DNA from: Gammaproteobacteria bacterium
GTDB taxonomy: Bacteria > Pseudomonadota > Gammaproteobacteria > Steroidobacterales > GCA-2729495
Assembly (NCBI GenBank): GCA_013001905.1
Contig: JABDLC010000001.1
Span: forward strand, 1 to 64,000
Direction of reading: 5' to 3'
DNA: 64,000 bases
Part shown: one piece after another, positions 9,286 to 17,971 of the stretch
Numbering within the stretch: position 1 is the stretch's first letter
Layout: the number at the start of each line of letters is the position of its first letter
Notes under the pieces: generated by a model
Seen by the model: the letters and a program-made list of their open reading frames with translations, nothing else
Told to the model about the DNA's origin: nothing
The model's database searches: none
Made by a program: the position numbers and the translations under genes

Positions 9286-9783
9286 TTACTCGTCGTCAGC
9301 GACCGGCGACGTTGATTCCATATGGCGGTGAATCAGCCAGTCGTCACCGTCGCGTTTGAAGATCGCTGTGTAGATACGCTCTTCCACAAATGCCGGCACG
9401 CTGGCGCCTTCACGCGCTTCACCGGTCAGTGTGCTGCGTCCGATCATGTAGGCGATGTCACCATGCACCTCGACATCGATCACCTTGAGGTCGGTGGTGA
9501 ACAGGTAGTTCGACATGCCGGGCGTGAACGCCGCTTTGATCTCAGCCTGCGATGCCTTGATCGGCCGCCGCATCGAAATTACCCAGGCATCTTCGGTGTA
9601 GGCGGCGGCAAATGCTTCGGGGTCTGCCCGGTTGTACGCATCGATCACGCCTTCGAGCTGCGCCTTCATGGCGCCACAATCGTTATCGACGCAATCGTCG
9701 AGCACGGGCGGTTCGGCGTACACAGCAGTGTTCCAGCACATGGCAACTGACAACAGGGCGATAGCAAGTTTGGGTGATGACAT
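9286..9783 (-). CDS. Exported SnoaL/DUF4440-like protein
   Basis: A 165-residue protein with a signal peptide (MSSPKLAIALLSVAMCWNTAVYA). It is followed by an NTF2-like cone fold of the SgcJ/EcaC/DUF4440 group, seen in IDAYNRADPEAFAAAYTEDAWVIS and the later VHGDIAYMIGRSTLTG strands. Members of this superfamily bind small ligands or act as isomerases and hydrolases, but many are uncharacterised. Two cysteines near the mature N-terminus (DDCVDNDCG) could form a disulfide in the periplasm. It lies upstream of, and on the same strand as, the HDOD gene but 159 bases away. Confidence 0.7.
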   Translation of the reverse strand: MSSPKLAIALLSVAMCWNTAVYAEPPVLDDCVDNDCGAMKAQLEGVIDAYNRADPEAFAAAYTEDAWVISMRRPIKASQAEIKAAFTPGMSNYLFTTDLKVIDVEVHGDIAYMIGRSTLTGEAREGASVPAFVEERIYTAIFKRDGDDWLIHRHMESTSPVADDE

Positions 9784-9825
9784 GATGGTTGCTCTTTTTG
9801 TTTCTTAATTCATTTGTAAATCCGG

Positions 9826-10578
9826 TCAGACAGCGGTGACACCGCCGTCAACACACAACACCTGGCCGGTGATGAAGTCAGCGGCGTCGGACAACAGGAA
9901 TTGTATCGCCGCGCTCACGTCTTCGGTCTCGCCGAGGCGACCGATGGGCACAGCGGCAAGCATCGCGGCGGCGCGTTCTTCGTCGGCGCGAGCTTCCTCG
10001 GTCATCGGCGTGACGATGGGGCCGGGCGCCACTGCATTGACCCGCACACCGCTGGCGGCAAGCTCAATCGCGAGCGTCTTGGCCAGCGAATTGATGCCGC
10101 CTTTCGACGCGGCGTAAGCGGCGGCCTTCGGGTAGCCGACCACGCCGATCTGACTCGACACCATCACAATCGACCCATGTCCCGCGGCTGACATCACCTT
10201 GCCGCACTCGCGCGCGACCTCAAAGCCCGACGTGAGATTGATGGTCAGGATGCGCTGCACGTCCGCGAGCGGCGTCTCAAGAGCGGTGCGTTCGTCAAAG
10301 ATGCCGGCGCAACTGATCAGGCCGTCGACCGTGCCGCCGAGCGCGATGATGGCACTGCGCGCGGCAGGTGCCGCACTGTCCGCGTTCGCGAAATCAGACA
10401 CCACCATGCGTTCGCCCGGGACTACACCTGACAGTCTGGATGCCGCTTCGGCATCACGCACGAGCACGACACACTCCGCACCGTCGGCCAGCGCGTCGTC
10501 GAGGCACTGCCGGCCAATGCCTGAATCGGCGCCGGTAATCATGAGTTTACGGCCGGCCAGCGAGTAGCGATTGCTCAT
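9826..10578 (-). CDS. Short-chain dehydrogenase/reductase, coupled to an AhpD-like gene
   Basis: A 250-residue classical SDR that should use NAD(P)H to oxidise or reduce a carbonyl/alcohol substrate. The cofactor motif TGADSGIG (15-22), catalytic Ser at about 141-142, and YAASK with Tyr155 and Lys159 are all present. The C-terminus FITGQVLCVDGGVTAV is standard. Its ATG overlaps the stop of the upstream gene (ATGA), so the two are translationally coupled. The substrate is unknown. A second SDR is encoded divergently at 11401, which suggests both act on related alcohol or ketone compounds. Confidence 0.85.
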   Translation of the reverse strand: MSNRYSLAGRKLMITGADSGIGRQCLDDALADGAECVVLVRDAEAASRLSGVVPGERMVVSDFANADSAAPAARSAIIALGGTVDGLISCAGIFDERTALETPLADVQRILTINLTSGFEVARECGKVMSAAGHGSIVMVSSQIGVVGYPKAAAYAASKGGINSLAKTLAIELAASGVRVNAVAPGPIVTPMTEEARADEERAAAMLAAVPIGRLGETEDVSAAIQFLLSDAADFITGQVLCVDGGVTAV

Positions 10579-11300
10579 GATTGATTGCTCGTGTGGTTAT
10601 TACTCACTCCGACGGCTTCGTCGTAGCCGCCCTGGCCGCTGAGTTGTGCCCAGTTCTGAAACAGCTCCGAGGCGGGCACAGCGCCGCTCGCGATCAGTTC
10701 CCGCCAGACGCCTGCGGCTTCAACGTAGTTCGGCACGCTGCCCGGAAACATCGCTAGCGAGAGCGATTCCGCGAGTTGCAGTTCATCCGTGTTGTCTTCG
10801 TATGCGGCACCGATCTGCCAGCGCAACGCGTCCCAGTGCCCGGTGCAGGTGTGCACTGCACAGGCCGTCATGTGGGCGAGGGGCAGTGGCGTGGCCCCGG
10901 CAATGGTTCTGAAGCAGTCGAGGTAGTGCTGCTGCGGGTCGAAGTCCGGCAGGTGCGCCAGCCAGTGATCGTTCACAAAATGATAGGCCTGGCAGCCTTT
11001 GGCCAGTGCGGTAATGGCGGTCGCGGCCGCCAGTTCGTCATTGCTGCCGCCGGCATCCTGAAAGCGTTTGATGTGATGCGTGCCGAGAATCTCGTCGGTG
11101 GCAATCAGCACGCCCATCCAGACGAATTCGTGATCGTGGCGACTGAGCTGCCGCTCGGTCAGTGCCAGCGTGGAGTAAAGTTCATCGTACGCGTCGAGCA
11201 GGCGCGGCATGGATACCGCCATGAGGCCATGGTGCGGCAGCAGGTAGCCGCGCTTGTCGCGCACCTGCTGCAGAACGTCCGCCAGTTCATCGGGTTGCAT
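10575..11300 (-). CDS. Carboxymuconolactone decarboxylase/AhpD-like protein
   Basis: A 241-residue, all-helical protein resembling the AhpD/carboxymuconolactone decarboxylase fold. The family-like features are a HEFVWMGVLIATDEILGTHHIKRF helix pair in the first half and a second, related half (ACAVHTCTGHWDALRWQIGAAYED). The redox CxxC of true AhpD is absent; a single CTGH-type segment is seen instead, so peroxidase function is doubtful. The start at 11300 is chosen because AGGAG lies just before it; a longer in-frame start at 11342 lacks this. It overlaps the SDR by four bases. The role may be as a decarboxylase or dehydratase partner of that SDR, but this is inference. Confidence 0.65.
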   Translation of the reverse strand: MQPDELADVLQQVRDKRGYLLPHHGLMAVSMPRLLDAYDELYSTLALTERQLSRHDHEFVWMGVLIATDEILGTHHIKRFQDAGGSNDELAAATAITALAKGCQAYHFVNDHWLAHLPDFDPQQHYLDCFRTIAGATPLPLAHMTACAVHTCTGHWDALRWQIGAAYEDNTDELQLAESLSLAMFPGSVPNYVEAAGVWRELIASGAVPASELFQNWAQLSGQGGYDEAVGVSNNHTSNQS

Positions 11301-11339
11301 GGAAACTCCTGTCACAGCGGCGCAGTGACCACAGCGCGC

Positions 11340-11368
11340 CACAGTCTGTTAAGCGAGGCCTGTATAAT
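11340..11368 (+). promoter_or_regulatory. Candidate promoter for the second SDR gene
   Basis: A perfect TATAAT -10 hexamer lies at 11363-11368, 32 bases before the SDR start at 11401. The corresponding -35 position (CACAGT) is poor. The sequence falls in the divergent gap between the two SDR-containing units. Confidence 0.4.
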
Positions 11369-11400
11369 CGCACGAATTCCGCCGGAGAGAGCTTCATCCC

Positions 11401-12138
11401 ATGAACGACAACGCTTTGCAGGGGCAGGTTGCCCTGATCACGGGCGCGGCGCGCGGCATTGGCGCCAGTGCGGCAGAAGCCCTCGCGGCCCGCGGGGCGA
11501 CGGTGTATGTCAGCGATGTGCTGAGTTGTGATGCGACCGTTGCAGCGATCGAACAGGCGGGCGGTGTCGCTGTCGCTCAGCAACTCGATGTCACTGACCG
11601 CGAGGCTTGCGCAGTGCTCGGCACGAAAATTCTGGAACAACACGGCCGCATTGATGCACTGGTCTGCAACGCTGGTATCTGCCCGCCCGGCTCGGTGTCC
11701 GGGGACTGGGAGCAGTGGGATCAGGTGCTTGACGTCAACCTGCACGGCACGCAAAACACGGTCGCGGCGGTATGGGACTCCATGGTGTCTGCGCGCTACG
11801 GTCGCATCGTGATTCTGAGCTCAATGGCCTATTACCGCGGCGGCGTCATCGTCGGCACCGAGTACTCGGCATCCAAAGCCGCACTGGTCGGTATGACGCG
11901 GCACATCGCGCGTAACGGCGGTGAGTTTAATATCAACTGCAATGCCGTGGCGCCCGGCATTATTGAAACGGACATGACCGCTGCGTTCGACAAACCGGAT
12001 CTCGATGAGATTCCGTTGCGTCGTTATGGCACCGCCGCCGATGTTGCCGGCCCGATCAGTTTTTTGTGCGGGCCGGAGTCGGCTTACATGACGGGCACCG
12101 TGCTCAACGTTACCGGCGGTATCGTGCTGGCCGGGTAA
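11401..12138 (+). CDS. Short-chain dehydrogenase/reductase
   Basis: A 245-residue classical SDR related to 3-oxoacyl-ACP reductase (FabG-like) enzymes. Motifs: TGAARGIG (14-21), NAG at about 90-92, catalytic Ser140/141, Tyr155 and Lys159 in YSASK, and the C-terminal YMTGTVLNVTGGIVLAG. A GGAGAG ribosome site precedes the ATG. It is divergent from the AhpD-like/SDR pair and followed after 5 bases by a GNAT gene, so a small catabolic or detoxification locus is plausible. A true FabG role in fatty-acid synthesis is less likely because no acp or fabD/F gene is adjacent. Confidence 0.85.
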   Translation: MNDNALQGQVALITGAARGIGASAAEALAARGATVYVSDVLSCDATVAAIEQAGGVAVAQQLDVTDREACAVLGTKILEQHGRIDALVCNAGICPPGSVSGDWEQWDQVLDVNLHGTQNTVAAVWDSMVSARYGRIVILSSMAYYRGGVIVGTEYSASKAALVGMTRHIARNGGEFNINCNAVAPGIIETDMTAAFDKPDLDEIPLRRYGTAADVAGPISFLCGPESAYMTGTVLNVTGGIVLAG

Positions 12139-12143
12139 CGAGC

Positions 12144-12665
12144 TTGCGGTTACGTGAGTCTGTACCCGCCGATGCGCCGTCGATAGCGGAACTGCATCGC
12201 GACGCGTTCGGCGAAGCCGAAGGCGCGACCGTCGCGCAACTCGCGCTCGACCTGTTGAAGGATCCCACCGCGCAACCGCTGTTATCCCTCGTTGCATTTC
12301 AGGACGATACCCTGGCCGGTCACGTGATCTTCAGCCATATCACCGTCGATGGTAACGACATCGGCGCCTGCATCATGGCGCCGCTGGCTGTTGCCGGGAC
12401 GCAGCAAAACCAGGGCGTGGGTACCCGCCTGATCCGGCACGGGCTCGCCGTGCTGCGTGAGCGCGGCCTCCGCATTGTGCTCGTGCTCGGCGACCCGGCT
12501 TACTACACGCGTGCGGGCTTCGCCGCCGGACACGAGTTTGCGCCGCCGCACGAACTGGCCTACCCCGAGGCCTGGATGGCACTGGCACTGCATGACGGCG
12601 CGCTGGCCGGCGTCAGCGGCACCGTGAAATGCGCGGATGTCCTGAATTCCCCTGAGCACTGGTAA
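12144..12665 (+). CDS. GNAT-family N-acetyltransferase
   Basis: A 173-residue acetyltransferase. It starts with the typical LRLRESVPADAPSIAELHRDAF strand-helix unit, and the acetyl-CoA loop is NQGVGTRLIRHGL (motif A). The downstream RIVLVLGDPAYYTRAGFAAG is characteristic of the YhbS-like subgroup. The TTG at 12144, five bases after the SDR stop codon, is the most likely start; the next upstream candidate would lie inside the SDR and add about 26 unrelated residues. Probably co-transcribed with the SDR. Substrate unknown. Confidence 0.8.
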   Translation: MRLRESVPADAPSIAELHRDAFGEAEGATVAQLALDLLKDPTAQPLLSLVAFQDDTLAGHVIFSHITVDGNDIGACIMAPLAVAGTQQNQGVGTRLIRHGLAVLRERGLRIVLVLGDPAYYTRAGFAAGHEFAPPHELAYPEAWMALALHDGALAGVSGTVKCADVLNSPEHW

Positions 12666-12774
12666 CGGCATGCGGTTTGCATGCATCCCGCAGGGCTTTA
12701 TGTTGCGACTGCGCAGTATGCGGCGTTAAGCTGGAGATCGCTCCAGTCCGGATATTTCAGCGCATCGCATCCCT

Positions 12775-13656
12775 ATGAAGTGGAAAGGTCGCCGTCGCAG
12801 TTCTAACGTCCGAGACGCTCGCTCCTCGCGGGTGGGCGGTGGCCGCGCTTCCGGTGCCGGGATCTCCACACTGATTAACTTTGTGCTGCGCACCTTTGGC
12901 TTCAAAGGCATATTGATACTTGCCGCGGTCGGCATCGTGGGCTGGCAACTGGGGCTGATCAATCCGGCCATGCTGACCGGTGGTGCCCCGGCACAGAACA
13001 CCCCTTATAAGCCGTCGGCGGAAGAGGAAGCGCGTTTTCAGTTTGTGCAGGTTGTACTGGCCGACACTGAGGACATCTGGAATAGCGAGTTTGCGCGCGC
13101 CGGACGCGACTACCGTGAACCCACGCTGGTGATCTACCGGGGCCAGACCGCCACCAAGTGCGGCACCGGCGATGCCCGCATGGGTCCGTTTTACTGCCCC
13201 GCAGATGAAACGATCTACATCGACCTCGGTTTCTATGATGATCTGGCGAAACAGTTTGATGCGCCGGGTGATTTTGCGCAGGCCTATGTCATCGCGCACG
13301 AGATCGGTCACCACGTGCAGCGCCTGCTCGGCCTGACGTCGAAAGTGGCCGCCCGCCGGGGCCAACCGGATTACAATCAGATGTCAGTGCGGCTTGAGCT
13401 GCAGGCAGATTACCTCGCGGGCGTGTGGGCGCGGCAGAACAGTCAGTACCTCGATTCAGGGGATATCGACGAGGCCATGCGCGCCGCCAACCAGATCGGC
13501 GACGACGCCATCCAGCGCCGGACCCGTGGAAAGGTCGTGCCGCATGCCTTCACGCACGGCACGTCAGAACAACGCATGCGCTGGTTCAACCGCGGCTTTA
13601 ATAACGGATCGCTCACCGGTGGTGACACTTTTGCGATTCCGTACGAACAACTCTGA
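12775..13656 (+). CDS. YpfJ-family putative neutral zinc metallopeptidase
   Basis: A 293-residue membrane-anchored protein of the zinc peptidase family that includes Escherichia coli YpfJ. A short basic, Ser/Arg-rich N-terminus is followed by one transmembrane helix (about 43-62). The large periplasmic domain has the HEIGH zinc motif at 175-179 and a downstream Glu in RLELQADYLAGVW that should be the third ligand. The family signature KCGTGDARMGPFYCPADETIYIDLGFY is present, with two cysteines. The physiological substrate of this family is unknown. No operon partner is obvious; an AT-rich hairpin separates it from the next gene. Confidence 0.88.
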   Translation: MKWKGRRRSSNVRDARSSRVGGGRASGAGISTLINFVLRTFGFKGILILAAVGIVGWQLGLINPAMLTGGAPAQNTPYKPSAEEEARFQFVQVVLADTEDIWNSEFARAGRDYREPTLVIYRGQTATKCGTGDARMGPFYCPADETIYIDLGFYDDLAKQFDAPGDFAQAYVIAHEIGHHVQRLLGLTSKVAARRGQPDYNQMSVRLELQADYLAGVWARQNSQYLDSGDIDEAMRAANQIGDDAIQRRTRGKVVPHAFTHGTSEQRMRWFNRGFNNGSLTGGDTFAIPYEQL

Positions 13657-13672
13657 ATTGGTTTTAGAACGG

Positions 13673-13692
13673 TCGTTTTTGGGTAAAAACGA
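13673..13692 (+). terminator. AT-rich perfect hairpin, possible weak terminator
   Basis: TCGTTTTT (13673-13680) pairs with AAAAACGA (13685-13692) across a GGGT loop, 16 bases after the metallopeptidase stop codon. The stem is weak in GC and lacks a long downstream T-run, so termination is uncertain; a regulatory role for the next gene is equally possible. Confidence 0.3.
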
Positions 13693-13740
13693 TTCTTGTT
13701 ACAACAACGGGCTGCGCAATTTGCGCCAAGGGGCAGGAAG

Positions 13741-14922
13741 ATGGACGAAATGAGCAAACAATTCGGCGAGTTGCTGGAACCCGCGAGTTCCAGTCCGCTC
13801 GGTCATGCACTGATTGGCCTGGCAATCCTGATACTCGGGCTGCTGGCCGTCAACCTTCTGTGCAACTTACTGAAGTCGATGTTGCGCAAAGTGAGTCCGC
13901 TCGACGAGGCGGATGTCGGCGACGGAAAAGTTGACCTTGTAACGCCAGGCGTTTCATTGGTTAAGGGGCTGCTGTCAATATTCGTGCTGATCGCGGTGCT
14001 TGAACACTTCGGTCTTACCGACGTGCTTGAGCCGTTGCAGGTCATGGTGACGAAGTTCACCGCCGCGATACCGAACATCATCGGTGCCGGGGTGATTGGC
14101 TACGCAGGTTGGCTGATTGCCAAGATAGTCTCGCAGCTGGCCGGAGCTGGTCTGAGAAAGCTCGATGAACAGCTGGCCGAGCGGACGGGCAACGATGAAC
14201 TTAAAGTGTCCGGTTTCGGCAGTGCGCTGATTTTTGCGGTCATACTGCTGCCGATTGTGGTTGCGGCTCTGGGTGTGCTGAATATTCCCGCGATCTCAGA
14301 TCCGGCGTCAGCCATGATCCAGAAGCTGATGGCGGCGGTGCCTAACATCGTGGGCGCGGCCATCATCCTGCTGGTGGTCTATGCGGCAGCCCGGTTCACC
14401 GTGTTTGTGCTGACCGGCATTCTCGCCGGCATGAACATCGATGCGCTGCCGCAGCGGGTGGGTCTGCAGGGCCTGTTCAGTGATTCGTTCACGCCGACGC
14501 AGCTGATTGGCGGCGCCATCATGTTTTTCTCCATGGTGGCAGCGGCAACAGCTGCAGTGAACGTACTGGGTATCGAGATCATCTCTGAGATCTTTGGCAG
14601 CGTGCTGGAATTCGGTGGCGGCCTTCTGGTCGGTGGTCTGATCCTGATCATCGGTAACTTTCTCAGTACCGTTGCGCACGACATGCTTATAGATCACGGC
14701 AACGACGGGCTGGCCAACATCGCGCGCATCGCGATACTCGGGCTGGTGTTAGCGATGGGCTTACAGGCCATGGGGCTCGCCGACGACATCGTGACGATGG
14801 CATTCGGCTTTACCCTTGGCGCTGTGGCACTGGCCGCCGCGGTGGCCTTTGGCTGGGGCGGGCGCGATGCCGCCAAGTCAATTGCTGATGACTGGGCCCG
14901 GCGATTTACCAATAACGATTAA
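13741..14922 (+). CDS. TM-helix-repeat membrane protein, mechanosensitive-channel-like
   Basis: A 393-residue polytopic inner-membrane protein. It contains at least two copies of the conserved TM-helix repeat found in cyanobacterial and proteobacterial mechanosensitive-channel-related proteins: AAIPNIIGAGVIGYAGWLIAKI (108-129) and AAVPNIVGAAIILLVVYAAAR (198-218). Further helices lie near 20-42, 160-183, 254-276, 292-310 and 326-372. The cytoplasmic beta domain of MscS is not visible, so ion-channel function is only suggested by family. AAGGGG lies 7 bases before the ATG at 13741; a second ATG at 13750 with AGGAAG upstream is also possible. It stands alone, convergent with the cytochrome lipoprotein gene. 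Confidence 0.72.
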   Translation: MDEMSKQFGELLEPASSSPLGHALIGLAILILGLLAVNLLCNLLKSMLRKVSPLDEADVGDGKVDLVTPGVSLVKGLLSIFVLIAVLEHFGLTDVLEPLQVMVTKFTAAIPNIIGAGVIGYAGWLIAKIVSQLAGAGLRKLDEQLAERTGNDELKVSGFGSALIFAVILLPIVVAALGVLNIPAISDPASAMIQKLMAAVPNIVGAAIILLVVYAAARFTVFVLTGILAGMNIDALPQRVGLQGLFSDSFTPTQLIGGAIMFFSMVAAATAAVNVLGIEIISEIFGSVLEFGGGLLVGGLILIIGNFLSTVAHDMLIDHGNDGLANIARIAILGLVLAMGLQAMGLADDIVTMAFGFTLGAVALAAAVAFGWGGRDAAKSIADDWARRFTNND

Positions 14923-14958
14923 TAGGTCGGCTTTGATAGATCAACGCTGAGTGGCTGT

Positions 14959-17859
14959 CTATTGGCAGCCGCTCAGTGTGTTGATCCACTGTTCGATCAG
15001 CGCCACGCCACCGGTATCAGCAACGAGACTGCCGAGCGGCGGCATGGCATTGGCATCACGCAGGCCCATGCGCACCAGTATCAGCGAGCGAGCCGCATCA
15101 CCCGGCGCAATCAGCTTGGCGTTAGCGATTCCCAGATTACCGCCGGTGATTGAATCCGCTTCGCAGGCATTGGTGTCTGCCAGCACCGTGTCATAGCGCA
15201 GATCCATGGTTGCCTGCAGCGGCGTACCCGGGCGATGGCAGCCGGAGCAGTTCGTGTGCAGGTAGGCACGGGCGCGCTCAACGAGCGGCTCGCTGCCAAA
15301 CGGATCGGGTAGCGCCGGCAGGTTCTCCGGTACGTCACCGAGTGGCGGATTGAGCAGCATGATGTGATCCAGCGTGGTCAGCTGGTTCGCGTTGCGTCCG
15401 GTCGTCGGGTAATTGATTACATTGTTGAGCTGCGGAATCTCCGGCCCCAGCACCCGATTCGCGGCCGCGGTGTGACATTCGAGACATTGCGTTTCCGACG
15501 GGTATACCCAGTCGCTGCCGCCGGCGGGCAGGGTCGCGCCGCCAACAACGCGCGTGGCTACTGTCTCTTCCGCGTTCCAGCGATAGGTGTAGCCGGCCCA
15601 GCCGCCGCCGTTGATGTGATTCATCAGCAGCCGGGTCTCAATAAGATCACCGCCCCGCTCAAAGTTCTTCACCATGATCGTGCCTTCGGGGAAGACAAAG
15701 TCCTCGCCGCTGACCGTCACCTGAGTGCCGTCGGGTATGGCAATCCACCGGTCCTTAGCGGCACCGTCGGACCAGAAGGGTGCGCCGGGCGTGTACGGAA
15801 TCAGCCCGCTGGCCGGCTGCGTCGGATCATTCGTGTCCACACAGCCGGTGTCGACCAGCGAATCCGGGATTGTATTGGTACCGCTGCTACTGTCTTCAAC
15901 GATCTCGTAGATGCCGCCACTCAGGTTGACGACGTACAGTTCGCCGTCGATGCCTTCCACAAAGTGAGCGATGAAGATGCCGGCATTGGGAATCAGATCG
16001 ACCAGCGAGACGTTGCCGTTGCCGTCGTCTTCCAGAGTCCATATGTTGGAGCTGTAACTATCGCCGAAAACGTATTTGCCCTGCAGTTCCGTCAGCTGAT
16101 CACCGCGGTAGACGATTCCGCCGATAACCGTCCGGCCGAGGTCGCCGGCCGCATTGCCGGAGTTGTAGTCGATAATCGGATCGATCAGGCCGGCGTCATC
16201 ACAACTCGGCAGGATGCCGTTGTTGTTGTTTGGATCAAGGCACACAAAGCCTTCTTTGGTAACCCAGCCGTAGTTGCCGCCTTTCTCCAGGATGCTTACT
16301 TCTTCGCGCAGCAGGTTGCCGACGTCACCGGCCCACAGGTCACCGGTCGCCGGATCGAAGCTCCAGCGGAACGGATTGCGCAGACCCCAGGCGAAAATTT
16401 CCGGGCAGGGCTCGCTGGTAGGGCTGTAGCCAAGCGTACAAATCGGTTTGTCGGCGAACGGATTATCGGGCGGAATCGAATAGCCGGTGCCGTCGCCCGA
16501 TACGTCGAGTCGCAGCATACTGCCCAGTACATTTGATGTTGTCTGGGCATTATTTTGCGGATCGCTGATCGAGCCGCCGTCACCCAGGCCGAAGTACAGA
16601 TAGCCATCCGGGCCGAAGGCAATGTTGCCGCCGTTGTGGTTGCTGAACGGCTGATTGACCACGATGATCTCTTCTTCCGAAGCCGGATTCAGCGTGATAC
16701 CGCCATCGGCGCTCGTGAATCGCGACACGACCGATTGCAAGTCGACGCCGCCCGTGACTCCGCGCGTGTACGACACGTAGGCCTCGCCCGAGGTGGCGAA
16801 GTCCGGCGCAAACGCGAAGCCGAGCAGCCCGCCTTCGTTGGGCGGGTTCGTAATCGGCACATCCAGCACGGTAGTGGTCGCGCTTACCGCCGGGTTGTTC
16901 GCGAAGGAGAAAATGCGGCCGACGTTGTCTTCATTGCGGAAACGGGTGGCTACAAACCAGCGGGAATTGTCGCCGGGCGGCTGGCCCATCCATAGCGGTG
17001 AGCGCAGATTACCGAGGCCCTCGAACACCTGCTCAAGGCGGTAACCGGCTGCCGACGAAGGACGCTCCGGCGCAATACACGTGGTATTAGACGGACGCAC
17101 ATCGAGCCCGCTGTCGCTGCTTTCACCGACGCTGACGGTGACGGTGTTGCTGTTTACGCTGCTCGTCTCGCTGGAATCAGCAGCCGCTGTGTTCTGCACA
17201 TTGCCCGCGGTGACATCCGCAGCGGTCACGGTGTAGGTGCCTGTCAGTACGCAGTCGGCGCCGATCGCCAATGTTGCGCAGTTCGCGCTCGACGGGTTCA
17301 GCATGCTGTCACTGACGACTACACTGGTCAGCGCAATATTGCCGTCGTTGGTGGCGGTCACGGTGTATTCGAGCACGGTGCCTTCGGTTGCCGGATTGTC
17401 AGACTGATCGGTGAGTACTTTGCTGACGCTCAGTGAGGGTGTGTTGGGCACATTAACGGTGACGGTGTTGCTGTTCACCGGATTGGTTTCGTTTGAGTCG
17501 GCGGATGCGGTGTTCTGTACTTCACCCGCGGTGACATCGGCTGCTGTTACGGTATAGCTGCCACCAAGTACGCAGTCGGCGCCCATGGCCAGCGTCGCGC
17601 AGGTTGCGCTGGCCGGTGTCAGCATGCTGTCGCTGACGACCACATTGGTCAGGTCGATATTGCCGGTGTTGCTGGCGGTAATCTCATAATCAATGACCGT
17701 GCCTTCAACGGCCGGCGTCTGCGACTGATCGACCACCGCCTTGGTCACGGTCAGTTCGGGCATATCTGCCGGCGGGTTATCGCCACCGCCGCCACCGCCG
17801 CAGGCCGCGAGAACGAAGGCCAGCGGGAGTGCCTTGAAAATCACTAGTTTATTTATCAT
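14959..17859 (-). CDS. Lipoprotein with DUF11-like repeats, PQQ-type sugar dehydrogenase propeller and two heme c motifs
   Basis: A 966-residue composite protein. The signal peptide ends in the lipobox LAAC (Cys20) followed by a Gly6 linker. Residues about 35-240 are two DUF11/DUF7507-like beta repeats, each about 100 residues and very similar to one another (shared VVVSDSMLxPxSAxCATLAxGADCVL core). Residues about 255-690 resemble the soluble PQQ-glucose dehydrogenase beta-propeller (GNIAFGPDGYLYFGLGDGG, ILEKGGNYGW). The C-terminal region is like the SO2930/HNE_0200 diheme cytochrome family, with CLECH at 792-796 and CSGCH at 871-875. It likely oxidises a sugar or alcohol at the cell surface and passes electrons to its own hemes. 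The start at 17859 gives the lipoprotein signal; the longer frame start at 17973 does not. Confidence 0.82.
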   Translation of the reverse strand: MINKLVIFKALPLAFVLAACGGGGGGDNPPADMPELTVTKAVVDQSQTPAVEGTVIDYEITASNTGNIDLTNVVVSDSMLTPASATCATLAMGADCVLGGSYTVTAADVTAGEVQNTASADSNETNPVNSNTVTVNVPNTPSLSVSKVLTDQSDNPATEGTVLEYTVTATNDGNIALTSVVVSDSMLNPSSANCATLAIGADCVLTGTYTVTAADVTAGNVQNTAAADSSETSSVNSNTVTVSVGESSDSGLDVRPSNTTCIAPERPSSAAGYRLEQVFEGLGNLRSPLWMGQPPGDNSRWFVATRFRNEDNVGRIFSFANNPAVSATTTVLDVPITNPPNEGGLLGFAFAPDFATSGEAYVSYTRGVTGGVDLQSVVSRFTSADGGITLNPASEEEIIVVNQPFSNHNGGNIAFGPDGYLYFGLGDGGSISDPQNNAQTTSNVLGSMLRLDVSGDGTGYSIPPDNPFADKPICTLGYSPTSEPCPEIFAWGLRNPFRWSFDPATGDLWAGDVGNLLREEVSILEKGGNYGWVTKEGFVCLDPNNNNGILPSCDDAGLIDPIIDYNSGNAAGDLGRTVIGGIVYRGDQLTELQGKYVFGDSYSSNIWTLEDDGNGNVSLVDLIPNAGIFIAHFVEGIDGELYVVNLSGGIYEIVEDSSSGTNTIPDSLVDTGCVDTNDPTQPASGLIPYTPGAPFWSDGAAKDRWIAIPDGTQVTVSGEDFVFPEGTIMVKNFERGGDLIETRLLMNHINGGGWAGYTYRWNAEETVATRVVGGATLPAGGSDWVYPSETQCLECHTAAANRVLGPEIPQLNNVINYPTTGRNANQLTTLDHIMLLNPPLGDVPENLPALPDPFGSEPLVERARAYLHTNCSGCHRPGTPLQATMDLRYDTVLADTNACEADSITGGNLGIANAKLIAPGDAARSLILVRMGLRDANAMPPLGSLVADTGGVALIEQWINTLSGCQ

Positions 17860-17971
17860 CCCGCTAGTGTAGCGAAGGTTCTGTGAAGCAAGTATTTCGT
17901 TATACAGAATCCCCGAAAAACAGCAGCAAATGTTTGAATAGAATAAGGTTTCATGACATTGTATGCGCCGC

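Noticed and set aside
12666..12774. GCATGC-loop-GCATGC hairpin after the GNAT gene as a terminator
   Set aside because: The stem is only six bases and no T-run follows.
15364..16536. A 390-codon plus-strand frame inside the cytochrome lipoprotein gene
   Set aside because: Antisense to a propeller with clear motifs; Val/Ala/Arg-rich with no domain.
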